Source of the DNA: a bacterium
GTDB taxonomy: Bacteria; CSSED10-310; JAJRTK01
NCBI GenBank assembly: GCA_024278345.1
Contig: JAJRTK010000307.1
Location: 1 to 5,384, forward strand
Direction: 5' to 3'
DNA length: 5,384 nt
Shown: positions 1 to 5,319 of the stretch, in pieces
How the letters are laid out: each line of letters opens with the position of its first letter
How positions within the stretch are numbered: position 1 is the stretch's first letter
Notes under the pieces: generated by a model
What the model saw: the letters and a program-made list of their open reading frames with translations, nothing else
What the model was told of the DNA's origin: nothing
The model's database searches: none
Program-made: the position numbers and the translations under genes

Positions 1-100
1 GGAGCTGGCTCCCTGGCGTGGGTCTGGGAGCGGCGCTCCCAGCGGAGGTCCGGAGGCAGAGCCTCCGCCGGGTTCCAGGGCTGGAAGCCCTGGGGCGGCG
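1..100. repeat. Array of short 3-nt-loop hairpins, left copy
   Basis: Three consecutive perfect hairpins are visible. The first is CTGGGAGC-GGC-GCTCCCAG (24-42), the second CGGAGGC-AGA-GCCTCCG (51-67), the third CCAGGGCT-GGA-AGCCCTGG (75-93). A leader reading GCTCCCTGGCGTGGGT (8-23) precedes them. The same leader, spacer and hairpin order recurs at the right edge of the window in the same orientation. Such closely spaced palindromes with trinucleotide loops resemble dispersed intergenic hairpin repeats seen in many GC-rich environmental genomes; I cannot assign a named family. The element probably starts left of the window. Confidence 0.75.
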
Positions 101-320
101 TCTGAAATCTGCACCGTGGCCGGTACCATGACCGAGGCCGGATTCGAGATTCGTTCTCGTTTCCTCGGTGCGGCGTTCCGGGATGGGTCTTTCCTTGATA
201 ACCCCCGTACCTTACTATCGGGTCAAGAGGCGGTTTTGGGGGAGGGTTGGACTGGGAGCGGTGGGTCTCCCATCTGGTGTCTGGCTCTGTCATGGATGGC
301 GCGGGCGATTGGGGTGAGAA

Positions 321-380
321 TGGCGAGGAGCGGCGGCCGGATGGACGCCGATGTGAGCAGGACGCAACACAAAAACAGAA
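321..380 (+). repeat. Diverged 60-bp element, copy A
   Basis: The reverse complement of this stretch aligns without gaps to 5101-5160, with 47 of 60 positions identical by hand count. The first ten bases here (TGGCGAGGAG) are identical to the end of the other copy. It contains a stem CGGCG/CGCCG (331-335 with 346-350) around a 10-nt loop. It lies about 180 bp upstream of the first cytochrome start and, read in that gene's direction, has the same orientation as copy B has relative to the SPFH gene. It could be a regulatory DNA site, an RNA element or a decayed miniature mobile repeat. Confidence 0.65.
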
Positions 381-452
381 AGAGCGGGTCCGAAAAATAT
401 CTCTCCAACGACGGGCACCCCTGGTGAGTCAGCCCTGCCTTCCACCTTGGGC

Positions 453-481
453 TTTACGGCGGAACAAACTCTAGATATCAT
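453..481 (+). promoter_or_regulatory. Candidate sigma-70-type promoter of the cytochrome operon
   Basis: A -35-like TTTACG (453-458) and a -10-like TATCAT (476-481) are separated by exactly 17 bp. The -10 matches five of six consensus positions and the -35 four of six. Transcription would begin near 488, leaving a leader of roughly 70 nt before the start codon at 559. This is pattern matching only, but the AT-rich patch stands out from its GC-rich surroundings. Confidence 0.4.
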
Positions 482-558
482 TGTGCCATGATTGATTCCC
501 GTGTTCCCTGGTTTTTGTTCCGAGGGCGTGATGTTGTCGTGAACGGGGAGGTGATGGA

Positions 559-1374
559 ATGAAGCGATTTTTCTGGACGTTGGTTCTTCCGGTTGTCCTT
601 ATTTTGGTGGTTGGTGGATCCGTGGGTGCCGAACCTTTCGGCAAAAAGAAGCGGCGCCCCAAGCCCCACGAGTTTGGCACGGTGAAGCTGGACAACCAAT
701 CGACGTCGAAGGGCATGGCGGCGGTGGCCTTTCCTCATTGGCTGCACCGATTTCGGTACACCTGTAGACTTTGCCACGTGGATCTTGGCTTCGCCATGGA
801 GGCGAACCAGACGGAGATCACTTGTGAAGACCTTGACAATGGTCTCTATTGCGGGGCTTGCCATGATGGTAAGAGGGCTTTTGGCAAGAAGGACCAGGCT
901 GGAGAGGAGGGCGCCGGCCATGGTCCGGAGCAGCCGGTCGAGCACTGCGATCAGTGCCATTCAGTAGGGAAGAAGGTGAAATTCGAGAACAACTTCTATA
1001 CCTTCAAAAAGGGGCTTCCCCGGGGCCGCCTCGGGAACGGTATCGACTGGCTGAAAGCGGAGGAGGCCGGGCTGGTGACGCTGGAGGACTTTTTGGAGGG
1101 CGTCTCCATCGAGCGCAAGAAGCTGGATTACGCGAAGGAGTTGGAGGTCCTGCCCAAGGAATTGCAGATGCCGAAGATCCTTTTTTCTCACGTGAAGCAT
1201 GCGGTTTGGAGCGGTTGCGAGCTATGCCACCCGGACATCTTCGGCGTGGAGAGGGCGTCCATGACGTACAGCATGCAAGAGATTTTTAACGGAAAATACT
1301 GCGGGGCTTGCCACGGCAAGGTCGCATTCCCGAATGAAGATTGCCAGAGATGTCATACGGAGCCTACATATTGA
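559..1374 (+). CDS. Periplasmic hexaheme c-type cytochrome, two c7-type triheme domains
   Basis: This 271-residue exported cytochrome should carry electrons in the periplasm. The N-terminus is a signal peptide: MKRFF, a hydrophobic core to about residue 20, and a likely cut after VGA (24). Six CXXCH haem sites lie at residues 69-73, 98-102, 130-134, 220-224, 248-252 and 262-266, in two sets of three. Each set is preceded by an F-x-H-x-x-H pair (H60/H63 and H211/H214) that probably supplies distal haem ligands. The spacing and the CGACH-(D)GK-AF signature match the c7-type triheme (nanowire-like) domain known from Geobacter dodecaheme proteins. The linker contains a GNGIDW motif shared with the next gene. 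Domain 1 has about 11 extra residues between its second and third haem sites compared with its paralogue. The start is supported by GGAGG (547-551), 7 nt upstream. The physiological partner and terminal acceptor are not evident. Confidence 0.93.
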   Translation: MKRFFWTLVLPVVLILVVGGSVGAEPFGKKKRRPKPHEFGTVKLDNQSTSKGMAAVAFPHWLHRFRYTCRLCHVDLGFAMEANQTEITCEDLDNGLYCGACHDGKRAFGKKDQAGEEGAGHGPEQPVEHCDQCHSVGKKVKFENNFYTFKKGLPRGRLGNGIDWLKAEEAGLVTLEDFLEGVSIERKKLDYAKELEVLPKELQMPKILFSHVKHAVWSGCELCHPDIFGVERASMTYSMQEIFNGKYCGACHGKVAFPNEDCQRCHTEPTY

Positions 1375-1385
1375 AGCGGCGACAG

Positions 1386-1544
1386 GAAGAAGTGGCGGTG
1401 TGGCGCGGTGAGCTTGCGCGGCGGGAAGAGGTGGCGGTGTGGCGCGGTGCGCTTGCGCGGCGGGAAGAGGTGGTGATGTTGTCTGAGGAGCCCGCGCGTC
1501 GGCGGGAGGATGTAGTCTTGTGGCGTCGGGAGCCGATGAGGGGC
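1386..1544 (+). repeat. Four degenerate 39/42-bp tandem repeats between the cytochrome genes
   Basis: Copies lie at 1386-1424, 1425-1463, 1464-1505 (42 bp, degenerate) and 1506-1544 (degenerate). The first two are identical at 37 of 39 positions. Every unit length is a multiple of three and the stretch has no stop codon in the frame of the downstream cytochrome, where the first units would read EEVAVWRGELARR and EEVAVWRGALARR. The repeats may be untranslated spacer, since a good ribosome-binding site follows them, or an N-terminal extension if translation begins at TTG 1371 or TTG 1341. Confidence 0.8.
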
Positions 1545-1550
1545 CCCGGA

Positions 1551-2348
1551 ATGGGGAGAAGGAAGAGCTTTCCCGCCATGTGCCGGGGGGGATTTTTCCT
1601 GGTTTTGGTGGTGGCGATGCTCTTTCCGTGGGCGGGCAAGGTCGTTGCCCAGGGGGGCGGCCAGTATTGGGATTTCCCGCCCATGGCACCGCCTCACGAG
1701 TATGGCGATATCGTCATGGACCGGGTTTCTTCGGCGGCGGGGCGGAAGCCGGTCTACTTTTCCCATTGGAGCCATCGCCGGACGGCGGCCTGCCTGGTTT
1801 GCCACTTCGAGCTGGGTTTCGAGATGGAGAAGGGGCAGACGGAGATCGTGGAGGAGGACCTGGGGAACGGTCTTTACTGTGGGGCCTGCCACGACGGCAA
1901 AACGGCCTTCGGGAACACGGAGAAGACCTGCGCCAACTGTCACCGGAAGCGGCCTTCGGGCTGGAAGAAGAAGTTCAAGAAGTTTGCCAAGCCCTTTCCC
2001 AAGACGGGGTATGGAAACCGCATCGACTGGGTGGAGGCGACGGAGAAGCTGGATCCTCCCTTCAGCTTGAGCGGGGACAAGCCCATGGCCTTTGACAAGC
2101 GCCTGGATCTGGCTGCTGAGTGGGCCATGGTCCCGCCGGCGATGTTTCCTCACGTTCCCCATGTTCGGCTCTTGGACTGCTCCAATTGCCATCCTGACAT
2201 TTTCAACATCAAGAAGAAATCGACCAAGCATTTTGAGATGCGCTTCATTCTGGCGGGTAAGTTTTGTGGTGTTTGCCATGGCAAGGTCGCCTTTCCCGTC
2301 CAGGACTGCAAACGATGTCATCCCAAGATGCGGGGAAGTCGTCACTGA
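1551..2348 (+). CDS. Periplasmic hexaheme c-type cytochrome, paralogue of the upstream gene
   Basis: This 265-residue exported cytochrome has the same architecture as the preceding gene and presumably arose by tandem duplication. The signal peptide has a basic start (MGRRK), a hydrophobic stretch at about residues 14-27 and a likely cut after VVA (33). CXXCH haem sites are at 81-85, 110-114, 127-131, 210-214, 239-243 and 253-257. Candidate distal histidine pairs are H72/H75 and H201/H204. The paralogues share the stretches PHE(F/Y)G, QTEI, NGLYCGACHDGK, GN-IDW and GKVAFP. The start at 1551 is chosen because GAGGGG (1538-1543) sits 7 nt upstream and the signal peptide then begins at once. The frame is open further upstream to TTG 1371, which overlaps the previous stop as TTGA, so a longer form with an Arg/Glu-rich repeat extension is possible but less likely. 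It probably forms a periplasmic relay with its neighbour. Confidence 0.9.
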   Translation: MGRRKSFPAMCRGGFFLVLVVAMLFPWAGKVVAQGGGQYWDFPPMAPPHEYGDIVMDRVSSAAGRKPVYFSHWSHRRTAACLVCHFELGFEMEKGQTEIVEEDLGNGLYCGACHDGKTAFGNTEKTCANCHRKRPSGWKKKFKKFAKPFPKTGYGNRIDWVEATEKLDPPFSLSGDKPMAFDKRLDLAAEWAMVPPAMFPHVPHVRLLDCSNCHPDIFNIKKKSTKHFEMRFILAGKFCGVCHGKVAFPVQDCKRCHPKMRGSRH

Positions 2349-2356
2349 GGATCTCC

Positions 2357-2974
2357 ATGTCTAGAAGGAAGATGAGAGCTCGCCCAGGTAGGATCTTCGT
2401 TTCCGGCCCCGTGGCGTGGCTGATAGCGATTTTCGGTCTCGCTGTGGGGGAAGCCGGTCTGGCTTTTGGTGGCCCGGGGCCAGCGGCGGGGGATTCCCAT
2501 GGGGCGGAGAGCGCTTCTCCTGGGGCGGCCTCCACCGATGGCCCTGCGGTTTGCGCCAGGCTCCCCGGGATCTTTCCCGCCACCGCCGCGGACTTCGACG
2601 CCTTTTTGAAGGAAGTGGACCGGCAGGTGTCCAAGGCCTCCGAGTCGGCGGGAGAGGAAGAGTCCCCGGGACTGAAAGGGCTGCGCCGCTGCCGGGACCT
2701 CCTCGTTCTGGCCCGGACTTTCGAGGAAGAGTGGCGGGCGGAGTTTCAGCGGCTTTGTGGCCAGGCTCAAGCGGCTTCCTCTCTTGCCAGCGAGGAGCTT
2801 CGGAGCCTGGTGGAAGAAAGCGCGCTCCTGGTGGAGTTTTTCCAGGCCAGGGCCGAGCGTTCCCAACGGGTCTTTTTGTTTCGGATCAAGAAGTGCCGGA
2901 GTCTCTTTCAATACATGCTGGAGCTTCGGGAATCCCGGCCATCGACCGGGGAAGAGCCGTCGGAATCCCAGTGA
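2357..2974 (+). CDS. Exported or membrane-anchored helical protein, function unknown
   Basis: I do not recognise this 205-residue protein. It starts with a basic stretch (MSRRKMRARPGR) and a hydrophobic segment at about residues 14-37, which is either a signal peptide (possible cut near GLA/FGG) or a membrane anchor. A Gly/Ala/Ser/Pro-rich linker follows to about 63. The rest (about 75-192) is charged, rich in Glu, Arg, Leu and Ala, and looks alpha-helical throughout. There is no CXXCH; the four cysteines (66, 112, 134, 180) are scattered. The start is supported by GAGG (2347-2350), which overlaps the stop codon of the cytochrome and lies 6 nt upstream, so the genes are 8 nt apart and probably translationally coupled. 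The position suggests an accessory factor for the cytochromes, such as a scaffold or docking partner. That role is inferred from context only. Confidence 0.8.
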   Translation: MSRRKMRARPGRIFVSGPVAWLIAIFGLAVGEAGLAFGGPGPAAGDSHGAESASPGAASTDGPAVCARLPGIFPATAADFDAFLKEVDRQVSKASESAGEEESPGLKGLRRCRDLLVLARTFEEEWRAEFQRLCGQAQAASSLASEELRSLVEESALLVEFFQARAERSQRVFLFRIKKCRSLFQYMLELRESRPSTGEEPSESQ

Positions 2975-2977
2975 GGC

Positions 2978-3050
2978 GGGCCGGCCCCGGCGGTTGAACC
3001 GCGTAGACCGGCCCTTGGGGATTCTCCTCTATTCCGCGGGCGGTTCCCGC
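2978..3050. terminator. Hairpin cluster between convergent operons, possible bidirectional terminator
   Basis: A 7-bp outer stem GGGCCGG/CCGGCCC (2978-2984 with 3008-3014) encloses a perfect CGGTT-G-AACCG hairpin (2991-3001). A second stem GCGGG/CCCGC (3036-3040 with 3046-3050) follows. The cluster fills the 87-nt gap between the stop codons of two genes that face each other, the usual place for a shared terminator. No long T-tract follows on either strand (only a pyrimidine-rich patch at 3021-3033 on plus), so intrinsic termination is uncertain. Confidence 0.4.
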
Positions 3051-3061
3051 CTGTCAGAAGC

Positions 3062-4576
3062 TTACGGTGCGCCACGCAAGTTCGTCGTCCGTGGCTGCCT
3101 GGCCCTCCTTCCCCGGCCAGCCGACTGTGGCGATTCGCCCGTTTGCCGTGGGTTGGCCGATGGTTGCGGGTTGCCTGCTTCTGGCAGGGGGAGACCCACG
3201 TTTTCCAACCGTTCGTGAAGGAGATCCATGATCTGGGCGAAGGCGAAGCTCAGGGGGTTGGCCGAGCCATCGTCGCTGCCGGCCTGGAAAACGTTGAAGC
3301 GTAGGTTGGACATGGATTGCGCCACGGCCGTGGCCACGGATGGCAACGCTTTTTCGATGAACATCCGCTGAAGTGATGCCGGGGTGGCCGTGCCTTCCGC
3401 TTCCAGATGCTCTCGGAGGGAGCGCGACTTTTCCTCGTTGAGGATTTGGCTGGATTCAGCTTGGATCTCCGCCCGCTCCCGTTCCGCCTTGGCACTGATC
3501 TCCAGGCGCGTCTGCTCTTGCTCCACCTGGAAGAGTTGTGCCCTTTCGTGTTCCTCGATGCGGAAGCTCTGGATTTTGGCCTCTTCTTCCTCGGTGGCAC
3601 GGGCGATCTCCAATCGGCTCATCTCCCGGAAGCGCTCCAGCTTGAATTTTTCTTCATCGCGCTGGCGATCGAGCTCAATCTGTGCTTTTTCACGGGTGGC
3701 TTTGAGCTGGGCGCTCTTCAACTGTTCCTGATGTCGGTCCGCGTTGGTTCGCCCCTGAAGATCGATCCGTGCAAGCACCCGTTCGGCTTCCAGTTGCGCC
3801 TTTCGGATTTCGAGATCGTGGCGATCTTTTTCAAGCTGTAGATTGGCAAAGATCTCCTGCTTTTCCACCTCTTGCCTTGACCGAAGGCGAGCCAGTTGGG
3901 CCTCCTGAGAGCGCTCCGCCTTGAACTTCTCCTGCATGGAGGCGAAGAGCTCGTCGTCTTGGATGTAGATGTCCTGGATGTCGATGGTGACGATCTCCAC
4001 GCCCCAGCCTTCAGGCCCTTCGCTGGAGACCACGCTGGCAACCTCGGCTTTGAGAGACTGGGCGATCTCTTCCTTCCGGCGCCGGACACATTCTTCCACA
4101 CCCATGTTGGCCACCAGCCATTTTGCGGTGGAGCGGCACATGTCGGCAATCATCCGCGCCAGCTTCGCCTCGGCCTTCTGGCGGTACGAGAAGTTCACCA
4201 GAGGATAGATCCGAAGCGGATCGGAAATCCGGTAAAGAACCATTCCTCGCAGCCGGACATCGACGTTGTCAATGGTGATCTGGTTGGCCTGGAAAACCAC
4301 CTCCTTGAGGGTCGTGGGGATGATGGCCACCGTGTCGGACGGCCACTTGAAGCATCGGCCTCCCTGCCCGGTGATGCTCGTCCGGAGTCGACCGTTGCGG
4401 TAGACGATGAGGAATTCGCTGGGCTTGGCCGAAATGAATCCAAAGCGCTTCATCCTGCTTGGATCGCCCTCCGCGGAGTTCGATGTAAGCTCAAAGTCAT
4501 TGTTCAAGAAAACTTTCTGGCTTGCGGCGTTGGCCTGCGACGACGCCGGGCTAGTATCGGACGTGAGACGGATCAT
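3062..4576 (-). CDS. SPFH/band-7 (flotillin-like) domain protein
   Basis: This 504-residue protein belongs to the SPFH (stomatin-prohibitin-flotillin-HflK/C) superfamily, membrane-associated scaffolds that assemble into rings or cages and organise membrane domains or proteases. An SPFH core is visible at about residues 42-215, with an early FLIVYRNGRLRTSITGQGG-like strand-loop and a later NVDVRLRGMVLYRISDP stretch typical of the fold. A long, highly charged coiled coil (about 205-390, dense in E, K, R and Q) follows. Next come a short hydrophobic segment (about 400-460) and a Pro/Arg/Ser-rich, probably disordered tail. The start at 4576 is fixed by a perfect AGGAGG (4584-4589) 7 nt upstream. 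From that start there is no N-terminal transmembrane helix, unlike many family members. The gene is convergent with the cytochrome operon, and its biological role here is not evident. Confidence 0.85.
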   Translation of the reverse strand: MIRLTSDTSPASSQANAASQKVFLNNDFELTSNSAEGDPSRMKRFGFISAKPSEFLIVYRNGRLRTSITGQGGRCFKWPSDTVAIIPTTLKEVVFQANQITIDNVDVRLRGMVLYRISDPLRIYPLVNFSYRQKAEAKLARMIADMCRSTAKWLVANMGVEECVRRRKEEIAQSLKAEVASVVSSEGPEGWGVEIVTIDIQDIYIQDDELFASMQEKFKAERSQEAQLARLRSRQEVEKQEIFANLQLEKDRHDLEIRKAQLEAERVLARIDLQGRTNADRHQEQLKSAQLKATREKAQIELDRQRDEEKFKLERFREMSRLEIARATEEEEAKIQSFRIEEHERAQLFQVEQEQTRLEISAKAERERAEIQAESSQILNEEKSRSLREHLEAEGTATPASLQRMFIEKALPSVATAVAQSMSNLRFNVFQAGSDDGSANPLSFAFAQIMDLLHERLENVGLPLPEAGNPQPSANPRQTGESPQSAGRGRRARQPRTTNLRGAP

Positions 4577-4583
4577 GCTGGAA

Positions 4584-4589
4584 CCTCCT
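4584..4589 (-). promoter_or_regulatory. Strong ribosome-binding site of the SPFH gene
   Basis: On the minus strand this reads AGGAGG, a full Shine-Dalgarno match placed 7 nt before ATG 4576. It settles the start codon. The same frame stays open upstream to GTG 4729, but nothing resembling a ribosome-binding site precedes that codon. Confidence 0.8.
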
Positions 4590-4618
4590 GGAAAAGCAAT
4601 GGAGTTTCTTTCTATTCC

Positions 4619-4647
4619 CGGTCGCGGCCTTTTTTGAGCCGCAACCG
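4619..4647 (-). promoter_or_regulatory. Leader hairpin upstream of the SPFH gene
   Basis: Ten-base arms (4619-4628 and 4638-4647) surround a 9-nt loop containing six A residues on the minus strand. One pair is C/A when read as plus-strand RNA but becomes a G-U wobble in minus-strand RNA, so the stem is fully paired only in the sense of the SPFH transcript. It ends about 42 nt before the start codon. It could influence mRNA stability or translation; no known riboswitch class is recognised. Confidence 0.45.
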
Positions 4648-4983
4648 CCGGTTTCGATACCCACAAAATAAGCAAGCTCCGTACCAGATTGAGGAAGGTT
4701 TGTTCATATTTCTGCCAAAAGCTGCCCACGAACTGCTTTCCGACGTCGGCTTTCTAGCAGGAAACCGTTGGGGGAGCGATGGAAGCCCATCGAATGATCC
4801 GTTTTGGATCTAGCTGCTCCATTTTGGTGCAAATGGCCCTCTCTGGAGCGATCAGGACGATTCCGGGCCGCACTTTTCCTCTAAAACTCCGGCAAACCGT
4901 GTGGCAAGCGAATCTGTATGAGTTGTCGATTCTCGGTTGGGTGTGTTCCGATGATACTTCCTTTCACCCTTGGGAGGATCATC

Positions 4984-5016
4984 ATGTGGAAGCCTGATCG
5001 AGCTGAGTGCTGCTGA
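4984..5016 (+). CDS. Possible 10-codon mini-ORF
   Basis: An ATG at 4984 is preceded by GGGAGG (4972-4977) with 6-nt spacing and opens a 10-codon frame, MWKPDRAECC, ending at TGA 5014-5016. Nine bases after that stop, a GTG (5026) has GAGGAG 5 nt upstream and opens a frame that runs off the window. The arrangement looks like a leader peptide before a gene. However, the downstream frame passes through the repeated element and hairpins, so it may be chance. Confidence 0.2.
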   Translation: MWKPDRAECC

Positions 5017-5100
5017 GGAGAGATCGTGGCTCGGACCAGGAAAGTCCGAAAGTTCTTCGTCTTCGTCAGCTCCCTGACATGGATCTCGGCCCCCCCCTTT

Positions 5101-5160
5101 TTTTCTTTTTGTGCTGCGTTCCGCTCCCATCGGGCGCCGTCCGACGCCCGCTCCTCGCCA
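5101..5160 (-). repeat. Diverged 60-bp element, copy B
   Basis: This is the inverted partner of 321-380, with 47 of 60 positions identical in an ungapped hand alignment. The terminal GCTCCTCGCCA (5150-5160) is fully conserved. It contains a 6-bp stem CGGGCG/CGCCCG (5131-5136 with 5145-5150). Two base pairs of that stem are swapped relative to copy A while pairing is kept. Read in the direction of the SPFH gene it has the orientation copy A has relative to the cytochrome operon, but it lies about 525 bp upstream of the SPFH start. Confidence 0.65.
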
Positions 5161-5289
5161 AAAGCCCGGTCGTGCCGCCCGCCCCCGCTCCACAAGGAAG
5201 GCGTACTGGTTCCGGCGGGTATCCACGCAAGGCGGGACAAAGATTGGAAACAAAAGGAAAACGCGCAGCGCACAAAATGTGGGCTGGGA

Positions 5290-5315
5290 TCCCGTTGCCC
5301 TTTGTTGCAACGGGA
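5290..5315. repeat. 9-bp palindrome
   Basis: TCCCGTTGC (5290-5298) and GCAACGGGA (5307-5315) form a perfect 9-bp inverted repeat around an 8-nt loop. No T-tract follows, so it does not look like a standard terminator. It abuts the leader of the right-hand hairpin array and may belong to the same element. Confidence 0.55.
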
Positions 5316-5319
5316 AGTT

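Larger units (their letters stand above)
1..558. other. Gene-poor left flank
   Basis: I see no supportable gene here. A plus-strand frame stays open from the left edge to 427, but it has no good ribosome-binding site, runs through palindromic hairpins and has no recognisable protein features. A 61-residue minus-strand frame (223-408) overlaps the 60-bp repeat and is probably a by-product of it. The stretch contains the hairpin array (1-100), the repeated 60-bp element (321-380) and a candidate promoter (453-481) for the cytochrome operon. Confidence 0.6.

Noticed and set aside
1-100. CRISPR array
   Set aside because: The units are short palindromes with different stem sequences and no constant repeat alternating with unique spacers.
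321-380. Known c-di-GMP (GEMM) riboswitch, because such elements control multihaem cytochromes in Geobacter
   Set aside because: The characteristic conserved GEMM core sequences are not present, and a plausible promoter lies downstream of the element, so it may not be transcribed with the operon.
223-408. Small hydrophobic minus-strand protein similar to a frame at 5094-5160 (both read LFxFLCCV then PLLA)
   Set aside because: The similarity follows from the nucleotide repeat. Substitutions are not clearly concentrated at third codon positions and several instead preserve stem pairing, so a non-coding element explains it better.
2-427. Plus-strand open frame reaching the left edge, as a possible upstream gene tail
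   Set aside because: It passes through the hairpin array and the 60-bp element, shows no domain or motif, and long open frames are expected by chance at this GC content.
1353-2345. 330-codon minus-strand open frame
   Set aside because: It is antisense to a clear hexahaem cytochrome with signal peptide and six CXXCH motifs, and it is Arg/Pro/His-rich as expected for a shadow frame.
3896-4813. 305-codon plus-strand open frame
   Set aside because: It is antisense to the SPFH gene, which has recognisable domains and a perfect ribosome-binding site; this frame shows no such support.
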